From Oceanobacillus jeddahensis (GTDB lineage: Bacteria; Bacillota; Bacilli; Bacillales; Amphibacillaceae): DNA of 64,000 bases. Within the stretch, counting starts at the first letter, position 1; each line of letters opens with the position of its first letter. The stretch is from contig NZ_CCDM010000008.1 in the NCBI RefSeq assembly GCF_000750635.1, forward strand, positions 1 to 64,000, written 5' to 3'. Below the pieces are notes generated by a model. It did not search any database and was not told the origin of the DNA. It saw nothing but the letters and a program-made list of their open reading frames with translations. Shown piece by piece: positions 1 through 9,708 of this stretch. The position numbers and the translations under genes are program-made.

Positions 1-57
1 AGAGAATTACTCTCTCAAAACTGAACCAAACAAACCAGTACAAATTCCGTTAATTAT

Positions 58-1628
<1,571 letters not shown>

Positions 1629-1718
1629 GTTTGAATACTTTAGCTTTCAGAAGTCTACTTCTGACTTAATTCTTTAAGAAAAACGAGGTTGTTTTTCTTC
1701 TTTCGTACTGGTTGTTTT

Positions 1719-1737
1719 GTTCAGTTTTCAAAGAGCA
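1719..1737 (-). promoter_or_regulatory. rRNA leader boxA antitermination element
   Basis: The minus strand reads TGCTCTTTGAAAACTGAAC. This is the conserved boxA-type leader motif of Bacillus rRNA operons, where Nus factors assemble. It lies about 90 bases upstream of the mature 16S 5' end, as expected. Confidence 0.8.
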
Positions 1738-1771
1738 ATTTGTTAATCTGTCGTTTTTAGCGACAAGATAT

Positions 1772-1800
1772 AATTTATCATGTTTCAATTTTGTTGTCAA
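1772..1800 (-). promoter_or_regulatory. Probable rrn promoter
   Basis: On the minus strand TTGACA (1795-1800) is followed after 17 bases by TAAATT (1772-1777), with an overlapping TATATC just downstream. It sits upstream of boxA. The -10 is imperfect, and further tandem promoters may lie between 1800 and 2160, which is A+T rich and otherwise shows no gene. Confidence 0.55.
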
Positions 1801-2222
1801 CACTTTTTTGAAAGTGTTTTGTCGAAGTAATTTCGCTTTATTTCGTTTTCTTCCGACAACAAAAATTAATATACCATACAAAACTGAGAAGGGCAATACT
1901 TTTTCATAAAAAAAGTTACTAAATTAAATCACTTTTTTGTCTTTCACTCAAAAAAATATAATAACTTCTCCATATGACAACTTTTACAATCTCTATCTTC
2001 TAGCTATTACCGGTATCCATATTCTATTAGTTTTAACATTTCATCTATAAAATATGCTCTATACATTAAATTGTCTTTCTCTGATTATCAATTTTTTCAT
2101 AGAATAATACAAGCTTGTACATATCTCCAAAATCACAACATATATATATACTAGAACGAATTATTTCGCACTGCCAAAAATGATTGCCATGTATTTCACT
2201 ACATCAAAAAGGAGGAACAAAA

Positions 2223-2978
2223 TTGAATCACTTCTACACAATTCGTTTGAACCAAAAGAAAATTATATTAACAGCAGCTATCATCTTAACAGCCGTAATT
2301 TTAATTTGGACGCAGACTCCTTCTATTATAACTATGTTCACGAAGGATGAACCTGCTGCTCTCTCCAAAGGAAATGAAGATTTAGAAGATGTTGCCGTCA
2401 CCTTCAATATTAGTTGGGGAGAGGAAAAAGTAGAAAGTATTCTTGATGTATTAGAAAAAGAAGATGTCCAAGCTACATTTTTTGTCAGCGGGGAGTGGGC
2501 TGAACGTCACCCGGATTTATTGGAAGCAATTTCTGAAGGAACGCACGAGATCGGACTACTCGGCTACCGTTATAAAAGTTATTTAGATCAAGAGCCCGAA
2601 CAGATAAGACAAGATTTACTAAAAGCACAAGAGGTTATGGACAAACTTGGATATGAAGATATTCAGCTTCTTCGTACACCACACGGTCATTTAAACGAAG
2701 AAATTATTGAGCTGGCAGAAAACATGCAATTTCAAGTTGTTCATTGGAATGTCAACCCCGATGATTGGGAAAACCCTGGAGTAGAATCTATCGTTGATGA
2801 TGTCATGGAGCAAACAGAAAATGGTGATATTATTCTGCTGCACGCTTCTGATAGTGCCAAGCAGACTGCCGAAGCTTTAGAGACGATCCTGCCCGGCTTA
2901 AAAAATAAAGGATACGGTTTGATTACGATATCAGAAATGGTAAATCAGGCAAAAGCAGAGACTGAACTGATTGATTGA
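2223..2978 (+). CDS. pdaB: PdaB-like polysaccharide deacetylase family sporulation protein
   Basis: The protein has 251 residues, with one N-terminal membrane segment (about residues 13-31) and then a NodB-fold polysaccharide deacetylase domain to the C-terminus. The family acts in spore cortex and envelope formation, probably on peptidoglycan in the sporangium. I start it at the TTG at 2223 because AAGGAGG lies 7-8 bases before it; an upstream in-frame ATG at 2184 has no such site. The first metal/catalytic motif reads FNISWG, with Asn62 where NodB enzymes usually have Asp, and the second motif keeps one His (H108). This copy may therefore have weak or no deacetylase activity. The order 16S-pdaB-kbaA-gerD-salA-cwlD matches B. 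subtilis. Confidence 0.9.
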   Translation: MNHFYTIRLNQKKIILTAAIILTAVILIWTQTPSIITMFTKDEPAALSKGNEDLEDVAVTFNISWGEEKVESILDVLEKEDVQATFFVSGEWAERHPDLLEAISEGTHEIGLLGYRYKSYLDQEPEQIRQDLLKAQEVMDKLGYEDIQLLRTPHGHLNEEIIELAENMQFQVVHWNVNPDDWENPGVESIVDDVMEQTENGDIILLHASDSAKQTAEALETILPGLKNKGYGLITISEMVNQAKAETELID

Positions 2979-3074
2979 TTTTTTTCATTTCCTGAAATCC
3001 CCTTTTAAGTATACTTTTTTAACAAGTATAGACTTAGATCTTGAGTCTGTCTTTTGAATATAGATTAGCGTGTG

Positions 3075-3127
3075 AACAGAAACAGGCAGCACTTCCTTAA
3101 TATAAAAGGGTGCTGCCTGTTTCTGTT
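3075..3127. repeat. 18-bp perfect inverted repeat
   Basis: The arms at 3075-3092 and 3110-3127 (AACAGAAACAGGCAGCAC and its complement) pair perfectly around a 17-base loop. There is no long T tract after either arm, so it is not a classical terminator, although it may end pdaB transcription. It lies 3' of the decayed tnpB tail and could instead be part of a mobile-element end. Confidence 0.6.
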
Positions 3128-3211
3128 TATCCTTATAAATAACCAAAATGCCGTGTCTTACATTTAGCAGAACGTAAGTATTCGGTTCTCCTTTACCAGC
3201 ATCAGGATGTA

Positions 3212-3377
3212 TGAATACTCCCGCCACTTCATTTCTAAAGAAATTGGAAGTGTGGGTTTCTGGGATGTCGACTTTCAAGATGACGAATAACCGCCAGTGG
3301 AGCTGACACATCGGTGTGCAAAAAACAACCAACTCCGCTATTCTGTTGGTCCTACCTCCCAAGACTACTTTTTCAGC
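3212..3377 (-). ncRNA. Possible omega-RNA / right-end segment of a decayed tnpB element
   Basis: This non-coding stretch directly follows the tnpB-like tail on the minus strand and contains several short self-complementary patches. In IS200/IS605 elements the omega guide RNA is transcribed from the tnpB 3' end into the right end, so this is where a scaffold would lie. The 3' limit near 3212 is a guess. Host function is unproven. Confidence 0.3.
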
Positions 3378-3576
3378 CTATATGAGGTTCACACATTTGT
3401 CGCAGTGTAACTGGCTGGGACTGGGGATGCGGTTACCCGCCCCAGCCCCAACCCCAGGACGTTGCAACGTTAGCCTGTCTTGAGGTTGAGAGTCCTCTCG
3501 CCTAATCAAGTTAGATTCGGACGTTTCCGTTCCCACAGGGACACAGAAAGCTAAGTCAACGTTCCTTTAAATCCAT
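3378..3576 (-). pseudogene. Decayed TnpB-like C-terminal tail (IS200/IS605 type)
   Basis: Translating the minus strand gives pieces that resemble the end of a TnpB nuclease. A DLKER block is followed by a Cys-Pro-Cys-Gly zinc-ribbon piece, an ARG block and a Gly-rich tail ending in LHCDKCVNLI. The pieces are split over two frames and contain stops, so the gene is dead and only about 60 codons remain. No catalytic RuvC region and no tnpA are present. The identification rests on my recognition of the zinc ribbon and tail, not on a search; an IscB-associated RNA was the alternative I considered. Confidence 0.5.
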
Positions 3577-3680
3577 TGTTTTTCTTATATTCCAAACATT
3601 AAAATAAAATGGTGCTCAAATCCGACCGCAGAGCACTTCCATGTAAGGAAGGGGTCGGAGAGGCACCTATTATAATTGAT

Positions 3681-4334
3681 TTATGCTTTCTTCGTTTGTG
3701 CTTTTTTTGATTTCTGTGCAGTTTTCTGTTCTCTATCTGGTTTTTTTTCCACAAAAGGCAATTTATGAAGTGTTAGAATTTGATATGTGTTACATACCAA
3801 TAGTGGTATAACCATTAACCAAGCATAATCTGTTCCATCTACCATTAATCCTGGAACCCATTCGACAGTTGTAAAAACGACCATAAAAAAAAGTGCTGGA
3901 ATAAAGGCTGTCGATTTTGTTCCTTTTGTTTTTATCTTTGCTACAGTCCAACCAATTAAAAGCATTATAGCAGCAATCAATATAAACCAGTATATCGCTA
4001 CATCTCCCCCTGTCGCACGATATGGGAAATAGATAAGATCAAATAAAACAAAGACAATCAAACCAACCTGCACTGTTGGCCAATATCCTTTAAATACGTT
4101 TAAGCCCATTCGGTTCACAAATAAATATGCAAAGAATCCGGTCATACTTACTGCTGCAAATGTCAGTCCAAGACCTAAAAAGAAAACAAATACCCCGAAT
4201 AACTCCATTACATCAAACGGAGACATATATGTAAGATATTCCTCCGGCCGTATAAAAAAGCTCGCAATCAATCCAGCAAGCCCTCCTAGCCAGAATGTTT
4301 TCCAAAAGAAATTAACCAATATTCTTGTGTTCAA
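3681..4334 (-). CDS. kbaA: KbaA, KinB-signalling pathway activation protein
   Basis: An integral membrane protein of 217 residues with about six hydrophobic segments and a Lys-rich C-terminal tail. In B. subtilis KbaA is needed for KinB sensor kinase activity in the sporulation phosphorelay. I start it at TTG 4334, preceded by AGGGGGTG at 5 bases. That gives a length near the 198 residues of the B. subtilis protein; the next upstream ATG (4430) has no ribosome binding site and would add 32 charged residues. The assignment leans partly on conserved gene order between pdaB and gerD. Confidence 0.85.
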   Translation of the reverse strand: MNTRILVNFFWKTFWLGGLAGLIASFFIRPEEYLTYMSPFDVMELFGVFVFFLGLGLTFAAVSMTGFFAYLFVNRMGLNVFKGYWPTVQVGLIVFVLFDLIYFPYRATGGDVAIYWFILIAAIMLLIGWTVAKIKTKGTKSTAFIPALFFMVVFTTVEWVPGLMVDGTDYAWLMVIPLLVCNTYQILTLHKLPFVEKKPDREQKTAQKSKKAQTKKA

Positions 4335-4761
4335 TTCTTCACCCCCTAAAGAAGTAACCACTCGTATTTTATCATGAAGTTTCTTATTTTTCTTCATTGC
4401 TTGTGTATATTTTGTTAAATTATCAAACATATTAAGGATATCGTTATCTTCTTATCACAGAAAAATATTAGAAATCCTGATATTCATTAAAGGAAACTGG
4501 AAAAACGGCTGATGGTTTCTGAGAACCCTTATATTCGGAAGTGCAAACCTTTAGCTAAATAACGCCTTTATTGCGTTTATTGAAAATAAAAATATCATAC
4601 CATTTTGCTGAAAAACAAAGAAAAACCTGAACCTCCCTTTTATTTAGGAAGGGAGGTATGCAGAAATTGTGTTTTTTGACCTATAAAGCGAAATCTCTAT
4701 ACGAAGAATAAACGTATGACAAAATTTTACTTTCTGATTCCATTAAGAAAGGAGCGTATGT
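4335..4761. other. Intergenic region with hairpin and dispersed-repeat copy
   Basis: This region lies between the divergent kbaA and gerD genes. It contains a 9-bp perfect hairpin (ACCTCCCTT at 4631-4639 pairing with 4649-4657). It also holds one copy of a dispersed motif (CCTGATATTCATTAAAGG, 4476-4493) that recurs near 9774 and, in diverged form, near 26884. No gene is visible. Confidence 0.5.
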
Positions 4762-5385
4762 ATGAAACGTCACCTGTCCATTTTATTTTTAGTTCTATTC
4801 CTATCCCTTGCCGCTGCTTGCGGAAACAATGAAGAATCCCGTGAAACAGAGTATGAAACCACGAAAAAGATGGTTGTTGATATCTTGCAGACAGAGGAAG
4901 GTAAAGCGGCATTAAAGGATATACTAAACGATGACGAACTACAGGAAAGCATCGTTATCGAGTCTGATGAAGTAAAAGGAGCAGTCACCAAAGCTTTATC
5001 CTCCGATGATAGCAAAGAGAATTGGAAGAAAATGTTCCAAGATCCTGAATTCGTACAAACCTATGCAAAATCGATTTCTGCAGAGCAAAAGAATTTGATG
5101 AAAGATCTTATGCATGATAGCCAATTTCAAGAGCAAATGATTGAAATATTAAGGAACCCTGAGGTAGATGAACAGATGCTTTCTGTTATGACAAGCCAAG
5201 CATTTCGTGCCCATCTAGAAAAAACAATCCAAGAGACCCTTCAATCTCCGTTATTCCAGGAAAAAATAGAGCAAGCACTTAAAGAAGCAGCCAATCAGAA
5301 TTCATCCGGAAATAGTGGTGAAAATAATGAAAATTCCCAGAGTAATAATGAAAATGAAAATGGCGAAGATCCTTCATCCGAATAG
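4762..5385 (+). CDS. gerD: GerD spore germination lipoprotein
   Basis: A lipoprotein of 207 residues: signal peptide 1-19 with lipobox LAAAC and lipidated Cys20, followed by an all-helical GerD domain (about 30-175) and a low-complexity Asn/Glu/Ser tail. GerD resides in the spore inner membrane and organises nutrient germinant receptors into the germinosome. The start has AAAGGAG 8 bases upstream. It is convergent with salA and lies in the conserved gerD-kbaA-pdaB block. The family is present only in spore formers, which supports the lineage call. Confidence 0.93.
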   Translation: MKRHLSILFLVLFLSLAAACGNNEESRETEYETTKKMVVDILQTEEGKAALKDILNDDELQESIVIESDEVKGAVTKALSSDDSKENWKKMFQDPEFVQTYAKSISAEQKNLMKDLMHDSQFQEQMIEILRNPEVDEQMLSVMTSQAFRAHLEKTIQETLQSPLFQEKIEQALKEAANQNSSGNSGENNENSQSNNENENGEDPSSE

Positions 5386-5420
5386 GTAATCCTTGCATAT
5401 GTATTTTTTCTAAAAACAAA

Positions 5421-5457
5421 TAGGGTGCTGTTCCACTAAACAGACACCCCATTTTTC
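5421..5457. terminator. Bidirectional terminator between gerD and salA
   Basis: A hairpin with GGGTG-CTGTT pairing to AACAG-ACACCC, flanked by a T run on the plus strand and A-rich sequence on the other side. It sits between convergent stop codons. Confidence 0.75.
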
Positions 5458-5465
5458 TACCAAAC

Positions 5466-6524
5466 CTATCCTTCTAATTTTGCAACTATTTTTGCAGCTA
5501 CCTTGTGGTACTCTTTTCCATTTGGATGGTCCTCCTGATAAACAGATGGAGCAAATTCGTCCTCTTCTTCATACGGCTGTTGGAGTGACAATTGACCAAG
5601 AACTTTTGTTTTTAAAACATCCGCCAGCTTCTTACCGCCGCCTTTTCCAAAAACATATTCCTTCTCCCCGGTCTTCTTACTCTCAAAATAAGCCATGTTC
5701 TCCACCACACCAAGAATCTCATGATCTGTTTTTAGAGCCATTTGTCCAGCACGCGCTGCTACAAAAGCAGCTGTTGGATGAGGTGTGGTAACAATCAGCT
5801 CCTTACAAGACGGTAAGAGTTCATGGACATCCATTGCAATGTCTCCTGTTCCAGGCGGTAAATCAAGCAATAGATAATCTAATTCTCCCCACTCTACTTC
5901 TGTGAAAAAGCTGTTTAACATTTTACCAAGCATTGGTCCGCGCCAGATAATCGGTGAATTATCTTCCACAAAGAATCCCATGGAAACAACTTTAACACCA
6001 AAACGTTCAACAGGAATGATCTTCTCTCCCCGTACAACTGGTCTTTCTTCAATACCCATCATATCCGGCACACTAAATCCATAAATATCCGCATCGATAA
6101 TTCCAACTTTTTTCCCTAAACGCATCAAGGAAACCGCTAAGTTAACGGTTACAGTTGACTTACCAACACCGCCTTTTCCGCTGGCTACGGCAATAAATTC
6201 TGTATTGGTGGCTCCGCTTATTAACGTTTCTTCTTTTGCTTTTTCTGCTTCAGACTGATACTTCTGCACCGTTTCCTCTGGTAGCTGTTCAAATCGCAAC
6301 CCTACTGTATTCGCACCATTACGTTTTAAAATACCAACAATCTCTTGCTGCATTTGCATCTGTTCGCCAGTGTTCATTTTGGAAATTCCAACCTTCACAC
6401 TAACATGCTTTTTCTCTTCCTTAATGGTAACGGAAGTAATCGCATCTAATTCCTTCAAGCTTCTATGTAAAAAAGGATCCTTTACAGAGCTGAGTAACTC
6501 TATAACCTCTTCTTGTGTTAACAT
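5466..6524 (-). CDS. salA: SalA / Mrp-type P-loop ATPase (Fe-S carrier family)
   Basis: A protein of 352 residues. The N-terminal MIP18/DUF59-like domain spans about residues 4-80 and is followed by an Mrp/NBP35 ParA-like ATPase domain with the deviant Walker A GKGGVGKST at 116-124 and a downstream DLPPGTGD motif. Mrp proteins bind and transfer Fe-S clusters. In B. subtilis SalA is also reported as a regulator affecting protease expression through scoC. The start has AAAGGATGGTG upstream. Gene order next to cwlD and gerD supports the SalA orthologue. Confidence 0.9.
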   Translation of the reverse strand: MLTQEEVIELLSSVKDPFLHRSLKELDAITSVTIKEEKKHVSVKVGISKMNTGEQMQMQQEIVGILKRNGANTVGLRFEQLPEETVQKYQSEAEKAKEETLISGATNTEFIAVASGKGGVGKSTVTVNLAVSLMRLGKKVGIIDADIYGFSVPDMMGIEERPVVRGEKIIPVERFGVKVVSMGFFVEDNSPIIWRGPMLGKMLNSFFTEVEWGELDYLLLDLPPGTGDIAMDVHELLPSCKELIVTTPHPTAAFVAARAGQMALKTDHEILGVVENMAYFESKKTGEKEYVFGKGGGKKLADVLKTKVLGQLSLQQPYEEEDEFAPSVYQEDHPNGKEYHKVAAKIVAKLEG

Positions 6525-6666
6525 ATTTTCACCATCCTTTTATGAATCTGTCTAAATGTTAGTATAACATAAAACAAAACTTCATTCAGTTGGTTTGCTT
6601 TGTAACCAATTGAGTGACGTCTTAAGTTAATCAGATGGTATCGTGTCCGCTGTGCTTTTATGTCAT

Positions 6667-6704
6667 GTAAAAAAGGCTTAGCCTCTGCCAAACCTTTTTC
6701 TTAT
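6667..6704 (-). terminator. Terminator of cwlD
   Basis: A short stem, AAAAAGG pairing with CCTTTTT, with a run of T on the minus strand, placed about 10 bases after the cwlD stop. Confidence 0.55.
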
Positions 6705-6714
6705 AAGTTACTGC

Positions 6715-7443
6715 TCATTCCCCTTCCTCACCCTGAGGATCTTCTGTAACATAACGCAAAATTCCTTCATAAATGCTAGCTGCCATTTGCCTTTGATACG
6801 CATCATCCTTCAGTAGCTCCCGCTCCGTCTCATTCGATAAAAAGCCGATTTCTACTAATGCCCCAGGGACTTCTGCATGCTTTAACAAATACATTTGATC
6901 AATCGCAAGAGGTTGTCTATTCGTGTTTTCTAAATTACGAATAATTTCTTCCTGAATCATCGTTGCCAGATGCTCTCCTTCCTCAAACCTTGGATAATAG
7001 AAGGTCTGAGCTCCATGCCACTGCGAATCAGGTAATGCATTTAAATGGATAGAAATAAAGAAATCCGGCTCTTTCTCATGAATAAACGCTAATCGATTTC
7101 GTATATCCTCTGATTTGCGATTTGCCAGACCGCTTGTCCCTTCTGACGCTAAATCAACATCCTCGTCACGTGTTAAATGAACAATCGCCCCGTGCTGCAT
7201 CAAATATGATTGAATCACCTTTGATACGGACAGCGCAATGTCTTTTTCTACTGTGCCATCTGCCCCCACTGCTCCACCATCCGGTCCGCCATGGCCCGGG
7301 TCAATCACAATCACTTTTCCATTTAATGGAAGAGACCAAGTTGAATTAGAAGAATTAATTGCTTCCTTCGTGGGATACTGTAATAAGAAAATAAGTATGA
7401 ATAAACCGAGAAACCAAAAGGCCAGCTTCTTCTTTTTTGACAT
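6715..7443 (-). CDS. cwlD: CwlD, N-acetylmuramoyl-L-alanine amidase (germination-specific)
   Basis: A protein of 242 residues with an N-terminal signal-anchor (about 6-23) and an Amidase_3 catalytic domain. Zinc-binding signatures are visible: DPGHGG near residue 48-53, a Glu shortly after it (TVEKDI), a second His in FISIHLNA, and a catalytic Glu in LVEIGFLS. In spore formers CwlD removes peptide side chains so that PdaA can form muramic delta-lactam in the cortex. It is divergent from the DUF948 gene downstream and adjacent to salA, as in B. subtilis. The acidic EDPQGEEGE tail is not essential to the fold. Confidence 0.92.
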   Translation of the reverse strand: MSKKKKLAFWFLGLFILIFLLQYPTKEAINSSNSTWSLPLNGKVIVIDPGHGGPDGGAVGADGTVEKDIALSVSKVIQSYLMQHGAIVHLTRDEDVDLASEGTSGLANRKSEDIRNRLAFIHEKEPDFFISIHLNALPDSQWHGAQTFYYPRFEEGEHLATMIQEEIIRNLENTNRQPLAIDQMYLLKHAEVPGALVEIGFLSNETERELLKDDAYQRQMAASIYEGILRYVTEDPQGEEGE

Positions 7444-7932
7444 ATTACTTCGTTCCTTTCATCCCCATCTTTAGAGGTGTATTTTTGCATTATAGAAAGA
7501 TATATAACGAAATTTTATTCAGTGGAGGGCGGCGTATCCCGCCCCATTAATAATTCCATGTTTTTTCTATTCTTAAAGTGAGAGTCTTACAGTAAGTTGT
7601 ACTGACTACGATAAAATTTAGTGAACCTTTTCAGTAAGGTGAATAACTGCCGTTCAAAGGAAGAAGCTATACGAAAACGCAACATCTCCTTTTTATAATG
7701 GTTATTACAATTCAAACTGGTCCTCAAAGCGTACTGTTTATTGCAAAGCTGTTTCTTACAGCATGTACAAACTCAAAAAAATATAAACAGCAAAAGCCTT
7801 TACTAAAAATTTATGGGCCAGCCCCTCGGTTTATGACTTATCTTTTGTAGTATGCTAAAATAAAAATAAATGTTTGAAACCATTCTTCATGTGATATTGT
7901 ATATTTAGGAATATTAATTCGGAGGTATGATT
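7444..7932. other. Intergenic region, no gene seen
   Basis: About 490 bases with stops in all frames. It includes a 15-base segment (7668-7682) whose exact reverse complement occurs at 20672-20686 in another empty region, hinting at a decayed dispersed repeat. The promoter of the following gene probably lies in 7830-7910. Confidence 0.4.
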
Positions 7933-8364
7933 ATGGCTGATTGGATATTAATTGTATTAGGTATTGGAGCTGTTCTGATTGGAGTCGGTTTATTAGGAGT
8001 GGCTGCATTTCTCTTTCTAAAACTAGGGGGAGCCGGAAAGCTCATTGCAAGTGCTCAAAAAACCACAGATCAACTGCCTGAGCAAGTAGAAGGAATTACT
8101 TCACAAATAACGGATATTCTTAAAACAGGTAATGAAACGTTACAGCAAGTAAACCAGCAAATCAAAGAATTATCTCCATTGTTCTATTTAATTGGAGATG
8201 CAGGACGAGCTACGCATAACATGTCATCATCTGTACTTAAAACAGCAAATCAATTACAAGAGACAACCGAAGAGGCAAATATGACGATAGCAAATAAAAA
8301 TTTGCAGGGCATTTATGGCTTAGCAACCATAGGTTATTTTCTAGTGAAACAGAATAAAAAATAA
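7933..8364 (+). CDS. DUF948 (YtxG-like) membrane-anchored protein
   Basis: A small protein of 143 residues with one N-terminal membrane segment (about 4-28) and an extended amphipathic helical region with DQLPEQ and PLFYLIGDAG motifs, typical of the DUF948 family that includes B. subtilis stress protein YtxG. I prefer ATG 7933, six bases after GGAGGT; the ATG at 7927 abuts the ribosome binding site. It is a paralogue of two minus-strand genes just downstream (8633-9085 and 9082-9528), so the locus holds three copies. The molecular role is unknown. Confidence 0.8.
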   Translation: MADWILIVLGIGAVLIGVGLLGVAAFLFLKLGGAGKLIASAQKTTDQLPEQVEGITSQITDILKTGNETLQQVNQQIKELSPLFYLIGDAGRATHNMSSSVLKTANQLQETTEEANMTIANKNLQGIYGLATIGYFLVKQNKK

Positions 8365-8373
8365 TCGCAATCT

Positions 8374-8412
8374 AAAAAATCGCTTGGAACCTTCATTCCA
8401 AGCGATTTTTTA
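8374..8412. terminator. Bidirectional terminator
   Basis: A perfect stem, AAAAAATCGCTTGGAA pairing with TTCCAAGCGATTTTTT, sits between two convergent genes. It gives a T run in both directions. Confidence 0.9.
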
Positions 8413-8643
8413 TTTCTCTTCTGCAATTTTATTTTCAACTTCCTGTCGTATTTCATGAAGCTCTGTCGATTTTTGAAAGCCATCGTGATAAAGACGTTGT
8501 TCAAAATCACGTAGACGAGTTAATAGAGATGGATTCTCTTCTAAATTTCGTTTTTTATCCACATAAGAGCTTGCCACCCATCCTAATGCAGCACCTACAA
8601 CCGAACTAACAACGATCCCTGCTTTATATCCTTTATTGTTCAT
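8410..8643 (-). CDS. YtxH-like small membrane protein
   Basis: A small protein of about 77 residues with a Gly/Ala-rich membrane segment near residues 6-22 (GIVVSSVVGAALGWVASS), then a charged coiled-coil-like stretch. This layout matches YtxH-type proteins, which accompany YtxG in B. subtilis. The start is uncertain: ATG 8643 gives the usual family layout, while GTG 8664 is also in frame. It overlaps the end of the upstream DUF948 gene by about 11 bases, so the genes are translationally linked. Confidence 0.65.
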   Translation of the reverse strand: MNNKGYKAGIVVSSVVGAALGWVASSYVDKKRNLEENPSLLTRLRDFEQRLYHDGFQKSTELHEIRQEVENKIAEEK

Positions 8644-9085
8644 GTGTATATGCCCGTTTCTCACGTTTTAAATCCCGTTTTTTCTTTAACCAATAATAAC
8701 CAAGGGCAACTCCACCGTATACGCCGCCTAAGTTATTTTTACCTGAAACCTCTTGTCCCACTTCTGTTTTTGTTTTCACAGAATCCGTAACGTCCACTAA
8801 AGAAGAAGAAAGCTTCCTTGTTGCATTTCCTACATCACCAACAATATAAAACAACGGGCTTAATTGCTCCATTTTGTTGTTTATATCTGCTAATGCTTGA
8901 TTACTTTCATGCATAATACTTGTTGTTTCTTTTAAAATACCATCCAATTGTTCTGGTAATTGCTGCACCGTCTTATCAACGCCGCTTAATACACTTGCTA
9001 AGTTATTTAATAAATGACCGATAAAAATAGCTAAAATAACACTTGCGACTCCAATGATAATGACGCCAACTCCAATTAATGTCAT
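8633..9085 (-). CDS. DUF948 (YtxG-like) protein, second copy
   Basis: A protein of 150 residues with one N-terminal membrane segment (4-24) and a long helical DUF948 region. It shares the TVQQLPEQLDGI and PLFYIVGDVGNATRKLSSS type motifs with the plus-strand copy at 7933. The C-terminus is rich in Lys/Arg (WLKKKRDLKREKR), probably cytoplasmic. The start overlaps the upstream stop in an ATGA arrangement, with GGGAGG 7 bases upstream. It is part of a three-gene minus-strand operon with its neighbours. Confidence 0.8.
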   Translation of the reverse strand: MTLIGVGVIIIGVASVILAIFIGHLLNNLASVLSGVDKTVQQLPEQLDGILKETTSIMHESNQALADINNKMEQLSPLFYIVGDVGNATRKLSSSLVDVTDSVKTKTEVGQEVSGKNNLGGVYGGVALGYYWLKKKRDLKREKRAYTHEQ

Positions 9086-9528
9086 TTTACTTCCTCCCTC
9101 TTCTGGTTGACTTTATTTGTTTTACTTGCCTGATAACTTTTATAAATTTGTATCGCTGCTTCACTCCAAGTGATACCTTTCATTGCAAGATTTAATTTTT
9201 CTTCCAATTTTACATCATCCAGCGCCTGACGCTTCACTTTATAAGCTTCGTTTAAACTCTGGACAGATGCACCCACATCTTCTAAAGAACCAAAGGCACT
9301 GTCTGTTGCCTGCAGTTTCTCATGCGTATCATCAATTAAATGGTTCACCTCTTTTAAGGATGTCGAAATTTCAGGTGTGATATGGCTCATTTCTTCTTCC
9401 ATTTTTACGACGGAACTGCCGAGCGAACGAATATTATAGGTAAGCCGATTTAACATAAAGGCTATATAACAACATACGACCGCAAACGCGATAGCAACAA
9501 GTAGAATCCCTACGGAAATAATAGGCAT
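9082..9528 (-). CDS. DUF948-type protein, third copy, operon head
   Basis: A protein of 148 residues with a membrane segment at 3-27 and predicted coiled coil after it. It is more diverged than the other two DUF948 copies: the QLPEQ motif is replaced by EEMSHITPEISTSL, and the C-terminus carries a short ITWSEAAIQIYKSYQ block. Start ATG 9528 is preceded by GGAGGAG. It heads the operon with the second DUF948 gene and the YtxH-like gene. Family membership is inferred from layout and location. Confidence 0.7.
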   Translation of the reverse strand: MPIISVGILLVAIAFAVVCCYIAFMLNRLTYNIRSLGSSVVKMEEEMSHITPEISTSLKEVNHLIDDTHEKLQATDSAFGSLEDVGASVQSLNEAYKVKRQALDDVKLEEKLNLAMKGITWSEAAIQIYKSYQASKTNKVNQKREEVK

Positions 9529-9579
9529 ATGTAAAAAACTCCTCCTTCTTCAAAATATAAACGCGTATACATGTGGGCT

Positions 9580-9708
9580 TTAATTGTTCTCATCTAAGAA
9601 TAACTGCATCCAGCTCCTGCCTTGTTCAAAAGAATAAAATGGACTTGTGATTCCTTCAGATAGCTGCCCGTATTTTCCCATTTTTTCAATCAGACTTTTA
9701 AATAGTCT
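9580..9708 (-). pseudogene. Short coding remnant of unknown origin
   Basis: On the minus strand an open stretch of about 42 codons ends in a peptide with codon usage and composition like real protein (GKYGQLSEGITSPFYSF, then QLFLDENN and a stop). It starts right after an in-frame stop and has no ribosome binding site. It is probably the tail of a lost gene. I do not recognise the family. Confidence 0.3.

Noticed and set aside
2985..3362. A 125-codon open frame on the minus strand
   Set aside because: It overlaps the non-coding part after the tnpB relic and the 18-bp hairpin, shows no domain, and has no convincing binding site.
3212..3576. An IscB-associated HEARO RNA as explanation for the G+C-rich block
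   Set aside because: HEARO lies upstream of the nuclease gene; here the peptide pieces fit a TnpB zinc-ribbon tail better. I keep some doubt.
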